A stretch of DNA of 64,000 nt from positions 62,001-126,000 of the forward strand of contig NZ_CP094527.1 of assembly GCF_022811725.1 (NCBI RefSeq), in the 5' to 3' direction. This DNA comes from Mucilaginibacter sp. SMC90 (GTDB lineage Bacteria > Bacteroidota > Bacteroidia > Sphingobacteriales > Sphingobacteriaceae). The translations under genes were made by a program, and so were the position numbers. Shown here piece after piece: positions 1-8,067 of the stretch (position 1 is its first letter; every line of letters starts with the position of its first letter). The notes beneath the pieces were generated by a model. The model worked only from the letters and a program-made list of their open reading frames with translations. It did not search any database and was not told the DNA's origin.

Positions 1-1
1 C

Positions 2-202
2 ACTTATGCGCTCACCAATATTTTTGCACCTATACTGCTTGATATTGGCGATATGGGAGGGATCAAAAACCTCATCTGGCAAAAGTCTGGCGTACGTAAT
101 GCTGTTTATATTTACCAGGGACAGCTTACCAACAAACACATAGGCGAACGCTTTGCAATTCCCTGTAAGGATCTCGACCTGTTGATCGTATCACACAGAT
201 AA
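2..202 (+). CDS. C-terminal end of a probable alanine dehydrogenase (partial)
   Basis: An open frame enters from the left edge and ends at TAA 200-202. It encodes 66 residues starting TYALTNIFAPILLDIG and ending KDLDLLIVSHR. The pattern ALTNIF..P, then VRNAVYIYQGQLTN, then GERFAIPCKDLDLL resembles the C-terminus of Bacteroidota alanine dehydrogenases, which reversibly deaminate L-alanine with NAD. The NAD-binding core lies outside the window, so the assignment rests on recollection of the family tail. The stop is one base from the next start codon, so it is probably co-transcribed with the D-Ala-D-Ala dipeptidase, a pairing that makes sense for alanine recycling. Confidence 0.55.
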   Translation, partial: TYALTNIFAPILLDIGDMGGIKNLIWQKSGVRNAVYIYQGQLTNKHIGERFAIPCKDLDLLIVSHR

Positions 203-203
203 T

Positions 204-887
204 ATGGTTCGCCGGTATTTGATATTATTGGTGTTTGTTGCCGGGGTATTACGTGTTAGCGCCCAGCATTATAAATACATTGATAGTACAAAAGTTTGCG
301 GCATTGCCCGTTATAAACTACAGGTTAAAGCTAACCCTGATAAACAGCTGGTTGAAATAAAAAAATATATCCCCGAAATAACTTTGGACCTGCGGTACGC
401 CACAACCAATAATTTTATGCACCGCCGCATGTATAAAATTGCCAAAGCCTATGCAAGGCTCCCGGTAGTGAAAGCGCTTCAGCAGGTTGAGGCCGAATTA
501 AAAACACAGGGCCTTGGCCTTAAAATTTATGATGCCTACCGGCCTTATGCTGTCACGGTTAATTTTTACGAGCTTACGCCCGATACCAATTTTGTTGCCG
601 ATCCGCGCAAAGGGTCAAAACATAACCGCGGCTGTGCTATTGACCTGTCCCTTATTAGCCTGAAAACAGGTAAAGAACTGGATATGCCAACCGGCTTTGA
701 TAGTTTTAGCCGTAAAGCCGGCGCAAACTATATGGATTTATCCGCACAGCAAATAACCAACCGGGAAATGCTGAAAACAGTAATGGCCAAATATGGCTTC
801 AGGGTAATATCAACCGAATGGTGGCATTACGATTTTACGGGCTGGGCCGGTTATGAGCTATTGGATATCCCTGTTGAGTGGCTGTAG
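204..887 (+). CDS. D-alanyl-D-alanine dipeptidase, VanX/DdpX family (peptidase M15)
   Basis: This 227-residue protein should hydrolyse D-Ala-D-Ala to D-alanine in the periplasm. A signal peptide ends near residue 20 (cleavage after VSA). The M15D zinc site is complete: H140 and D147 in SKHNRGCAIDL, and E205 and H208 in EWWHYDF; R113 in YDAYRP matches the VanX substrate-binding arginine. DLRYATTNNFM near residue 62 is also typical. No VanH, VanA or VanRS genes are nearby, so a role in wall recycling or dipeptide use is likelier than glycopeptide resistance. It starts one base after the stop of the putative alanine dehydrogenase, which suggests one transcript that yields and consumes alanine. 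Confidence 0.9.
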   Translation: MVRRYLILLVFVAGVLRVSAQHYKYIDSTKVCGIARYKLQVKANPDKQLVEIKKYIPEITLDLRYATTNNFMHRRMYKIAKAYARLPVVKALQQVEAELKTQGLGLKIYDAYRPYAVTVNFYELTPDTNFVADPRKGSKHNRGCAIDLSLISLKTGKELDMPTGFDSFSRKAGANYMDLSAQQITNREMLKTVMAKYGFRVISTEWWHYDFTGWAGYELLDIPVEWL

Positions 888-997
888 CGCTTTTGAACTT
901 CCATTTTAAAACTTACAACTTTTATTACCGTTGCCTAACAAAAGGCACCAATATTGCTTAGCCATATACAAACAGCGTTAACCTTTAATCTATCGGC

Positions 998-2008
998 ATG
1001 AAGTTTTTTAGCAAAGAATATTTTAAACAACTATGGAAAGTGCTGCTGGCATCGTTCTCCGGGTTTTCAAAAGATAATGGCCTGAAATTAAGTGCATCTT
1101 TGGCTTATTACACCGTTTTTTCTATTGCCCCCTTATTGATCATTGTAATATCGGTAGCCGGTCTTGTTTTTGGGCAGGATGCAGCAACCGATCGTTTATA
1201 TCCTCAAATTGTTCATTATGTTGGTAAAGGACCGGCGGCACAGATTCAGGATATACTAAAGCACCTTGCCTTGTCCGGAAAATCGGGCATAGCGGTTGTT
1301 ATTGGAGTGGTTACACTTTTACTGGGCGCAAGCAGTATTTTTATCGAGATCCAGGATTCGCTCAACATGATCTGGCGGGTTAAAGCCAAGCCTAAAAGCG
1401 GCTGGGTACAGCTGTTAAAAAACCGCTTCGTGTCGTTTTCGCTGATCATTAGCCTGGGTTTTTTACTATTGGCTTCGCTTATAATCAACCTTATAATCAG
1501 TGCGCTTCAAAGCCAGATCCAGCGTTTCCTGCCGGGGATAGACTCGGTGACAAAAATATTTGTTGAGATACTTAACCTGGGCATAACCCTGGTTGTGATC
1601 ACCACCCTGTTTGGTATTATATTTAAGTTTTTGCCCGATGTTAAGATCAAATGGCGTGATGTGCGTAGCGGGGCCATATTTACAGCTGTTTTGTTTATGC
1701 TTGGGCAGTATGCCATTAGTCTCTATATTCAATATACTGCCCAGGGCTCGGCCTATGGTGCTGCGGGTTCCATTATCATAATATTGGTTTGGATCTATTA
1801 CACCTCGGCCATATTGTATATAGGGGCCGAGTTTACCCAGGTTTATGCCGAGGCCAGCGGAAGCCATATTGAACCTGCCGACTACGCAGTTCACATTCAA
1901 CAAACGGAGGTTGAACATAAGGTAAAGACCCTCCCACCCCAAAACCCGCAACTTGAAGGAAACTTAAAAAAGGATGAGAAGGGAGATGGTAAAGAGGGCA
2001 AAGATTAA
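998..2008 (+). CDS. YihY/BrkB family inner membrane protein
   Basis: A 336-residue polytopic protein with about six hydrophobic segments between residues 30 and 285. N-terminal features typical of the family are LSASLAYYTVFSIAPLLIIV near residue 33 and a YGAAGSIIIILVWIYYTSAILYIGAEF-type segment near residue 250, split here only for description. The family was once called RNase BN by mistake; its role is unknown and may be transport or envelope related. The C-terminal 50 residues are hydrophilic and end in a lysine/glutamate-rich tail, probably cytoplasmic. It is a single gene with its own terminator immediately downstream, convergent with hisS. Confidence 0.88.
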   Translation: MKFFSKEYFKQLWKVLLASFSGFSKDNGLKLSASLAYYTVFSIAPLLIIVISVAGLVFGQDAATDRLYPQIVHYVGKGPAAQIQDILKHLALSGKSGIAVVIGVVTLLLGASSIFIEIQDSLNMIWRVKAKPKSGWVQLLKNRFVSFSLIISLGFLLLASLIINLIISALQSQIQRFLPGIDSVTKIFVEILNLGITLVVITTLFGIIFKFLPDVKIKWRDVRSGAIFTAVLFMLGQYAISLYIQYTAQGSAYGAAGSIIIILVWIYYTSAILYIGAEFTQVYAEASGSHIEPADYAVHIQQTEVEHKVKTLPPQNPQLEGNLKKDEKGDGKEGKD

Positions 2009-2036
2009 CAACCCTTCATCCTCAGATAAAATATTA

Positions 2037-2088
2037 AATCCCGTAGCTGTGCATCCTTAAAATTGCACAGCTGCGGGATTCTTTTTTA
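2037..2088 (+). terminator. Intrinsic terminator after the YihY gene
   Basis: Two 17-base arms (2037-2053 and 2064-2080) pair with one G-U position, enclose a 10-base loop and are followed by CTTTTTTA. The T-run lies on the plus strand, so it serves the YihY-family gene. Confidence 0.85.
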
Positions 2089-2154
2089 GTGTTTAGAAAT
2101 AATGCGGACCAAAATGTTTAACTGTTTACGTCCAGATCGGCGGCCTAAATGCAG

Positions 2155-3531
2155 TTAATTCTGGCTTACTTTTACTACGATCTCATCTGCAGTCAGTTTC
2201 TCCTGTACACCGCTTGCCATGTCCTTAAAGGTTAACAAGCCGGTTTGTATCTCATCGCCGCCGATAACAACCACGTATGGAACGTTTTTATTGTTGGCAT
2301 ACTCCATTTGCTTTTTGATTTTAGCGCCGGCCGGGTAAAGTTCGGCGTTAATATTGTTGCGGCGAAGTTGCTGTAATAGAGGCAGACTATAAAGTTCGCC
2401 CTCTTTATCGAAATTGCATATAAGTACCTGAGTGGTTTGGTTGCTGTCGGCAGGGAAAAGGTTAAGCTCTTCCAATACATCATAGATCCTGTCGGCCCCG
2501 AAGGAGATGCCGGCGCCGGTAAGGCCTTTTAAACCAAACATGCCGGTTAGGTCGTCATAGCGGCCGCCCCCGCCGATACTACCCATATTTACTTCGTTGG
2601 TTTTCACCTCGAAGATAGCGCCGGTGTAATAGTTCAATCCGCGGGCAAGGGTAATATCCAGTTCCAACTTGGCGGTTTGCAGCGGGCAGCGTTCTATATA
2701 GCCAAAAACAGTTTCTATCTCGTCGCAGCCTTTTAAGCCGATCTCGGATTGGGCCAGAGCCTCACGGAGGCTTGCCAGCTTCTCGGTATTGTTGCCTTCC
2801 AGCAGGATCACGGGTTTTAGTTTATTGATATCATCATCGGTAAAACCTTTTTCAAGCAGTTCTTTGATCACGCCATCAAGGCCTATTTTATCCAGCTTGT
2901 CGATAGCTACGGTCAAATCAATGATGTTATCAGCTTTGTCTATAACTTGCGCAATTCCTGATAGTATTTTTCTATTATTGATTTTTATGCTGAAATCTTT
3001 AAGGCCAAGTTTGGTTAATGCTTCGTCATAGATCATGATAAACTCAGCCTCGTTCAGTAGGGAATCAGAGCCAACCACATCCGCATCGCACTGGTAAAAC
3101 TCGCGGTAACGGCCACGCTGAGGCCTGTCTGCACGCCAAACCGGCTGCACCTGGAAACGTTTGAACGGAAAGGTGATCTCGTTTTGGTGCTGTACTACAT
3201 ACCGTGCGAAGGGAACGGTAAGATCGTAACGGAGGGCTTTTTCGGAGATGGCAACCGCTACAGAATTTGAATTGCGTTCAATAAGTTTCTGTTCGTCAAC
3301 CTTAGCAAGATAGTCGCCGCTGTTGAGTACTTTAAATATCAGCTTATCTCCTTCTTCGCCATATTTTCCCATTAAGGTAGATGAGTTTTCCATGGTCGGT
3401 GTTTCTATCTGCTGATAGCCGTATTTGCGGAAAACGGATTTAATAGTATCGAAAATATAATTGCGTTTCACCATTTCGGCCGGTGAAAAATCGCGGGTGC
3501 CTTTGGGTACTGATGGTTTAATGGATGCCAT
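2155..3531 (-). CDS. hisS: Histidine--tRNA ligase
   Basis: Class II aminoacyl-tRNA synthetase that charges tRNA-His. The protein begins MASIKPSVPKGTRDF, with the motif-1 region at YGYQQIETP, motif 2 around VWRADRPQRGRYREFYQ, and the HisRS-specific ARGLNYYTGAIFE and GGGGRYD signatures; a C-terminal anticodon-binding domain ends the chain at 458 residues. I chose the start at 3531 rather than an in-frame ATG 15 bases upstream because the family N-terminus begins here and a TAnnTTTG promoter element lies between the two. It is transcribed alone and is convergent with the YihY gene. Confidence 0.97.
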   Translation of the reverse strand: MASIKPSVPKGTRDFSPAEMVKRNYIFDTIKSVFRKYGYQQIETPTMENSSTLMGKYGEEGDKLIFKVLNSGDYLAKVDEQKLIERNSNSVAVAISEKALRYDLTVPFARYVVQHQNEITFPFKRFQVQPVWRADRPQRGRYREFYQCDADVVGSDSLLNEAEFIMIYDEALTKLGLKDFSIKINNRKILSGIAQVIDKADNIIDLTVAIDKLDKIGLDGVIKELLEKGFTDDDINKLKPVILLEGNNTEKLASLREALAQSEIGLKGCDEIETVFGYIERCPLQTAKLELDITLARGLNYYTGAIFEVKTNEVNMGSIGGGGRYDDLTGMFGLKGLTGAGISFGADRIYDVLEELNLFPADSNQTTQVLICNFDKEGELYSLPLLQQLRRNNINAELYPAGAKIKKQMEYANNKNVPYVVVIGGDEIQTGLLTFKDMASGVQEKLTADEIVVKVSQN

Positions 3532-3535
3532 GCGG

Positions 3536-3543
3536 CAAATGTA
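3536..3543 (-). promoter_or_regulatory. -7 promoter element TACATTTG for hisS
   Basis: Read on the minus strand, TACATTTG fits the Bacteroidota TAnnTTTG element and is followed by only four bases before the hisS ATG. Transcription would therefore begin at or next to the start codon, giving a leaderless or near-leaderless mRNA. No clear -33 TTTG is visible. Confidence 0.45.
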
Positions 3544-3621
3544 CAAAAAAGAGGGTTATGCGGTAGATTGTCGTGCCGGTTACTATGCATGCGGGCCACA
3601 AGCCGGGAGGCTTGCGGCAGC

Positions 3622-3675
3622 GATTAAAAAAAGAAAAGCGGTTTCGCATGCGAAACCGCTTTTCTTTTTTTAATC
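3622..3675. terminator. Perfect 54-base palindrome, probable terminator for the OMPLA-like gene
   Basis: Bases 3622-3648 are the exact reverse complement of 3649-3675 with no unpaired spacer; the centre is GCATGC and the outer part is A7/T7-rich. On either strand the stem ends in a run of seven T. It lies downstream of the minus-strand gene at 3767 and abuts a dispersed TGTCATTGCG repeat at 3676. Confidence 0.7.
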
Positions 3676-3762
3676 ATGTCATTGCGAGGAACGAAGCAAT
3701 CGCACGGGAGCATGGCCGCTCTGAATGGTATGCGATTGCCGCGCTACGCTCGCAATGACATT
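3676..3762. repeat. Dispersed TGTCATTGCG palindromic element, copy 1
   Basis: It begins ATGTCATTGCGAGGAACG and ends GCTACGCTCGCAATGACAT. The left arm is the GAACGAAGCAATC type and the right arm the GATTGCCGCGCTACG type. The central CATGGCCGCTC block is inverted relative to the copy at 33007. Short open frames through it are artefacts of the palindrome. Confidence 0.85.
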
Positions 3763-3766
3763 AAGC

Positions 3767-4819
3767 TTATCGTCCATGCGTGTGAAAGCTCAAGCTGCTT
3801 GCAAAGCCAATGGTAACATAACCATAGCTGTCTTCAAAAAACTGGTTGTAATCATCCTGGCCGCGGTAGCCTCCGCCAACCATAAGGGCGGCATCGGGCA
3901 TAAACGGAAACTGGTAGTAATATTTCAGGCTTACGTTCAGGCGCTTTTTGAAATCAAAGCTTGAGTAATTATCATACTTGTCGGCAATGTAAGTAAAGTC
4001 GAACCGGATGCGCTGCCAGTTTTGGTATACTTTTTTTCTCTTGTCGGTTGGGTCCTCGTAGGCTTTGGCAAAGTTATACATGCGGCTACCGTTAATGCGG
4101 ATAAAGCCATAATGATCTTTCAGGCCTTCGGATACACCAAGATTAAACAAACCGGCATGAACTTCCAGGCCCAGGTTATCATAACGGTTTATGATCAGGT
4201 CCTTTTTATCAAAGCGTTTACCGCTGTAATAAGTTAAAGTATAAAAGTTGGTGGTAAACTTGCCGCTGTCACGGTTAAAGCTGCCATCGGGGTTAAGTGA
4301 CGGTCCGCGTACCCCGTTTGAGTGGTGCGAGTAACCGAACGAGAAGAATTTAGGATTGTACGTGTCTTCATTTACCCTGAAATATAGCGTGCCACCCGGC
4401 ATAAAACTTGGTGATTTTACCGGTGCCCCCTGCGAGGCCAGCAGGCGGATCTTCACCCTTGCGGTAAACACGAAAAAGAAGCGTGATTTTGGCGTACTGA
4501 ACAAAATAAAGTTAGGCGCCAGATCGGCAGTAAGCTGGGTTTTTACTTTGTTGAAGTAATCGTTCCCTCCTTCTGATACGCGCAGGTTTTGCTCATAAAT
4601 ATGATCGAAGGCCTGGTTAATGAGTCGCTTTTTCATCAGCGCGCTATCAGCCAGTGTATCTGCCGGTGCGGTGATATGGTTCACTGCAGCCGCTTTTAAA
4701 TTATCGACAGCAACAAAAATGAACAGTGCACAAATTGCTTTTAGTGCAACCGTGAATTTGAAACGATGCGTTAAAGCCGACTTCTTAAAAGCCGGTTTTA
4801 AAAAATAAAAATTGATCAA
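3767..4819 (-). CDS. Outer membrane beta-barrel protein, OMPLA (phospholipase A1)-like
   Basis: A 350-residue exported protein with a long signal region ending near residue 44 (hydrophobic AICALFIFVAV). After residue 100 the chain alternates polar and hydrophobic residues with many aromatic strand ends (FFFVFTARVKIRLL, FYTLTYYSG) and ends in a barrel-like strand YGYVTIGFASSLSF. The sequence GYSHHSNG places H165, S167, N168 and G169 exactly like the H-x-S-N-G active site of outer membrane phospholipase A. The third catalytic residue (Asn) cannot be placed with certainty because of an insertion. If correct, it would hydrolyse phospholipids in the outer leaflet. A generic porin-like barrel is the alternative. 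Confidence 0.55.
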   Translation of the reverse strand: MINFYFLKPAFKKSALTHRFKFTVALKAICALFIFVAVDNLKAAAVNHITAPADTLADSALMKKRLINQAFDHIYEQNLRVSEGGNDYFNKVKTQLTADLAPNFILFSTPKSRFFFVFTARVKIRLLASQGAPVKSPSFMPGGTLYFRVNEDTYNPKFFSFGYSHHSNGVRGPSLNPDGSFNRDSGKFTTNFYTLTYYSGKRFDKKDLIINRYDNLGLEVHAGLFNLGVSEGLKDHYGFIRINGSRMYNFAKAYEDPTDKRKKVYQNWQRIRFDFTYIADKYDNYSSFDFKKRLNVSLKYYYQFPFMPDAALMVGGGYRGQDDYNQFFEDSYGYVTIGFASSLSFHTHGR

Positions 4820-5520
4820 TGTAGTAAGTATTATTTTACCGATAAGTCTGGGTTGTAGTTAATTATAGCCAACCATGTGTGTTAACGTACGGTTAATTAT
4901 AACGGCGCAATATTACTTATTATAAGTTTTTTTGCAATCGGGTATATGTCAGCATTAAGTAAATGTATCGGTAATCGGCATCTTGTGACATTAGCCGGAA
5001 ATTATGAGTGTTTGCTGGCTGTTTCTGTGGCGCGAACGAATAAAAAATTTTTACACTAATTTTTTCGAATTAATCGAGTTACACGAATTTTTCGCTTGCA
5101 TAAATTTGAAATTCGTGTAATTCGATTAATTGTGTAAAGTCTGAAAATAATTCGTGTGGAAATTTCTTATCGCGATTGCGAGCCGGCGCGAGTATTCGTG
5201 ACTTTTTTGGGTTGCCTATCTACCGTAAATTGTCCATTGTAACCAAGCTTTTACCTCTGTTTTCGCAGGCTTATACTTTATTTTTGCGATAATCGTTTTA
5301 GCATTAAAAAAAAGCCAATATATTTAGCCCGACCTAAAAAAATGTTCGCTTAATTTGTAATTAAAACGTTTTATCAAGTCGTGAACTTTAAAAAGTTTTA
5401 TACTATTTAAGTCACACACTTTTGTACAGAGCAAATACAATGAAACCAACAGGAGCCGCCTCAACCAACCAAAGCTATTCAAATGGCGGTTCTGATACTA
5501 TTAAAAACAATTATAACTTT
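4820..5520. other. AT-rich intergenic region with a word-type inverted repeat at 5051-5138
   Basis: About 700 bases without a convincing gene. An imperfect hairpin is formed by 5051-5092 and 5103-5138; both arms repeat the word ACACGAATT / AATTCGTGTAATTCGATT, and a third stretch at 5145-5157 repeats TAATTCGTGTGG. The segment 5240-5520 is the probable promoter and leader region of the DUF1080 gene. An open frame continues upstream from 5521 to 5422 but has no family support and would bury the signal peptide. Confidence 0.6.
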
Positions 5521-6180
5521 ATGAAAAAGATCATGCTTGGCCTTATGGCTATCCCTGCCTTTTGCCTGTCGGTATCGGCGCAAACCAAACTGTTCGACGG
5601 CAAAACCACTACTGGCTGGCACACTTATTTGAAAAAAGATGTTGTAGGCTGGAAAGTTGTTGACGGCGCTTTACAGTTAGACCCGAAAGCCGAAGGCCAT
5701 GGCGATTTGGTTACTGATGGTGAATATGAAAATTACGAACTAACCCTTGAATGGAACATCACCAAAGAAGGTAACAGCGGTGTTATTTTCGGTGTGCATG
5801 AAGACCCTCAATTTGGCGCAACCTACCTAACCGGCATGGAAATGCAGGTGCTTGACAACAAAGATGCGGAGGATAACAAAAAAGCTAATCACCTTGCAGG
5901 TTCATTATATGATATGATTGCTCCATCAAAAGATGTATGCAAACCGGCCGGCGAATGGAATAAAATTAAATTGCGTAAAAAGGATGGCCAAATCACTTTC
6001 TGGCTTAACGGCACCCAGATTGTTGACGTAAAAATTGGCAGCGATGAATGGAACCAGGCATTAAGTACCAGTAAGTTTAAAAACTGGAAAGGTTTTGCTG
6101 CTTATCCTAAAGGTCATATCGCTTTACAGGATCATGGTCACCTGGTTAGTTACCGTAACATTAAGCTTAAAGAGCTTTAA
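5521..6180 (+). CDS. Secreted DUF1080 (3-keto-disaccharide hydrolase family) protein
   Basis: A 219-residue protein starting MKKIMLGLMAIPAFCLSVSAQ, a clear signal peptide. The mature part is one DUF1080/LamG-like jelly-roll: LFDGKTTTGWHTY at the start, NYELTLEWNITKEGNSGV and ATYLTGMEMQVLDN in the middle, WNKIKLRKKDG and GHIALQDHG near the end, all family hallmarks. Some members hydrolyse 3-keto-glycosides. It stands 130 bases before a GMC oxidoreductase and a gluconate-dehydrogenase-type subunit, the enzymes expected to make 3-keto sugars, which supports that role. I preferred the start at 5521 over the longer frame from 5422 because it exposes the signal peptide. Confidence 0.88.
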   Translation: MKKIMLGLMAIPAFCLSVSAQTKLFDGKTTTGWHTYLKKDVVGWKVVDGALQLDPKAEGHGDLVTDGEYENYELTLEWNITKEGNSGVIFGVHEDPQFGATYLTGMEMQVLDNKDAEDNKKANHLAGSLYDMIAPSKDVCKPAGEWNKIKLRKKDGQITFWLNGTQIVDVKIGSDEWNQALSTSKFKNWKGFAAYPKGHIALQDHGHLVSYRNIKLKEL

Positions 6181-6310
6181 TATTTTTTATGAACAGGGTG
6201 CGTATGTAGTGCCCTGTTTATATCTTTATACCTTAACTTAAATTGTGTTTACATGCACTGGCATGTGTAATTTCCTCTCCGTATAAGAAAGAAGGATACT
6301 TTGATATAAT

Positions 6311-8047
6311 ATGAGCGATCTGCAAATTAAAAAATCATCAGCCACCTATGATGTGGTGATTGTTGGTTCGGGTGCCGGTGGTGGTATGGCCGGTTACGTT
6401 TTGGCCAATGCCGGTATAAAAGTTTTAATGCTTGAAGCCGGTGCTTACTTTGACCCTGCTAAAGATTCACAACAATTAAAATGGCCGTGGGAGTCGCCGC
6501 GCCGTGGTGCCGGTACAACCCGCCCTTTCGGCGACTTTGACGCTGCTTATGGCGGCTGGGACATCGATGGCGAGCCTTACACTACAAAAGATCAAACCGA
6601 GTTTTTCTGGTTCCGTTCGCGTATGCTGGGTGGCCGCACCAATCACTGGGGGCGTATTTCATTAAGGATGGGCCCGCGCGATTTTCAGGCCAAAGACGGC
6701 CTTACAGATGACTGGCCAATCACTTACGATGATGTAAAACCGTACTATGATAAGGTTGACCGTATGATTGGTGTTTACGGTACCAAAGAAGGTTTGGAAA
6801 ACGAACCGGATGGTATTTTCCTCCCTCCGCCAAAACCGAGGCTTAATGAGCTGTACATTGTACAAGGCGCTCAAAAGGCCGGCGTTAAAATTATTCCTGG
6901 TCGTGGTTCGGTATTAACCGAGGCTTTGCCGGGTAATAAAGACCGTGGCGCATGTTTCTTTTGCGGACAGTGCGGCCGCAGCTGTAAAGTTTACGGCGAC
7001 TTCTCAGCATCGTCATGTTTGGTGATCCCGGCTATAAAAACCGGTAACTTAAAAGTGATCACCAATGCTATGGTGCGCGAAGTTATCACCAATGCCGAAG
7101 GCCTGGCCGTAGGTGTATCATATGTTAATAAAGAAGATTTGCAGGAGTACCAGGTTAACGCAAAAACGGTTATCCTTGGTGCAAGCGCAGGCGAATCGGC
7201 CAGGATCCTGCTTAACTCAAAATCTGCCCAGCATCCGGGTGGTTTGGCTAACAGCAGCGGTGTTGTTGGTCGTTATCTGCATGACTCTACCGGTTCAAGC
7301 GCGGGCGGTTTCCTTCCTCAGCTAATGGATCGTAAGCGCTATAACGAGGATGGTGTTGGCAGTGTGCATATTTACTCGCCATGGTGGCTGGATAATAAGA
7401 AACTGGATTTTCCGCGTGGCTACCACATTGAGTATGGCGGTGGTTTACACATGCCTTCATACGGCTTCAGCGGCGGTATCCAGAATATGAATGGTGTTGT
7501 TCCCGGTCGCGATGGTAAAATGAAAGAAGCAGGCGGTTACGGAGCTTCGTTAAAAGATGACTACCGTCGTTTTTATGGTACACAGTTTGGTATGGCCGGT
7601 CGTGGTACTGCCATTGCCCGCTATGATAACTATTGCGAAATAGATCCAAACGTAGTTGATAAATACGGCATCCCGGTATTGCGTTTTCACTACAAATGGG
7701 CTCCCGACGAAATAAAACAGGCTAAGCACATGCAGGAAACCTTCCAGGAGATCATGCATAATATGGGTGGGGCTATATATGGCGGGCCGCAAGGTCCTGA
7801 AACCAATTATGGTTTGGAAGCTCCGGGCAAGATCATTCACGAGGTTGGTACTATCCGTATGGGTAACGATCCTAAAAAATCGGCCTTAAATAAATGGTGC
7901 CAGGCGCATGATTGTAAAAACCTGTTCGTAGTTGATGCCGCTCCGTTTGTGCAGCAAGGTGATAAAAATGCAACATGGACTATTCTTGCATTGTCAATGC
8001 GTACTGCAGAATACATCATTCAGGAAAGAAAAAAATTAAACGTTTAA
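6311..8047 (+). CDS. GMC-family FAD-dependent oxidoreductase (sugar dehydrogenase catalytic subunit)
   Basis: A 578-residue flavoprotein. The Rossmann FAD motif VVIVGSGAGGGMAG is at about residue 16, a GGRTNHWG flavin-contact motif near 101, and the C-terminal GMC domain contains HEVGTIRMG near 512 and KNATWTILALSMRTAEYI near 555, placing the catalytic His-Asn pair. A cysteine cluster CFFCGQCGRSC at about 214-224 could hold an iron-sulfur centre, as in some FAD glucose dehydrogenases. No signal peptide is present, so export would need its partner downstream, which has a twin-arginine leader. The two are 20 bases apart. Predicted to oxidise sugars or glycosides, possibly at C3; the substrate is inferred from context only. 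Confidence 0.88.
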   Translation: MSDLQIKKSSATYDVVIVGSGAGGGMAGYVLANAGIKVLMLEAGAYFDPAKDSQQLKWPWESPRRGAGTTRPFGDFDAAYGGWDIDGEPYTTKDQTEFFWFRSRMLGGRTNHWGRISLRMGPRDFQAKDGLTDDWPITYDDVKPYYDKVDRMIGVYGTKEGLENEPDGIFLPPPKPRLNELYIVQGAQKAGVKIIPGRGSVLTEALPGNKDRGACFFCGQCGRSCKVYGDFSASSCLVIPAIKTGNLKVITNAMVREVITNAEGLAVGVSYVNKEDLQEYQVNAKTVILGASAGESARILLNSKSAQHPGGLANSSGVVGRYLHDSTGSSAGGFLPQLMDRKRYNEDGVGSVHIYSPWWLDNKKLDFPRGYHIEYGGGLHMPSYGFSGGIQNMNGVVPGRDGKMKEAGGYGASLKDDYRRFYGTQFGMAGRGTAIARYDNYCEIDPNVVDKYGIPVLRFHYKWAPDEIKQAKHMQETFQEIMHNMGGAIYGGPQGPETNYGLEAPGKIIHEVGTIRMGNDPKKSALNKWCQAHDCKNLFVVDAAPFVQQGDKNATWTILALSMRTAEYIIQERKKLNV

Positions 8048-8067
8048 CAAGCTAACATAACAATTTT

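Noticed and set aside
204..887. A vancomycin resistance determinant
   Set aside because: The VanX-type dipeptidase has no VanH, VanA or VanRS neighbours; an amino-acid recycling role is more likely.
1466..1951. A 161-codon open frame on the minus strand inside the YihY-family gene
   Set aside because: It is antisense to a well-supported membrane protein gene, has no recognisable domain and is best explained as a frame shadow.
3573..3964. Short open frames over the palindrome and repeat at 3.6-3.9 kb
   Set aside because: They read through a dispersed palindromic element and the end of a gene on the other strand, with no protein-like pattern.
5422..5520. N-terminal extension of the DUF1080 protein
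   Set aside because: It would place about 33 polar residues ahead of a clear signal peptide and has no family support.
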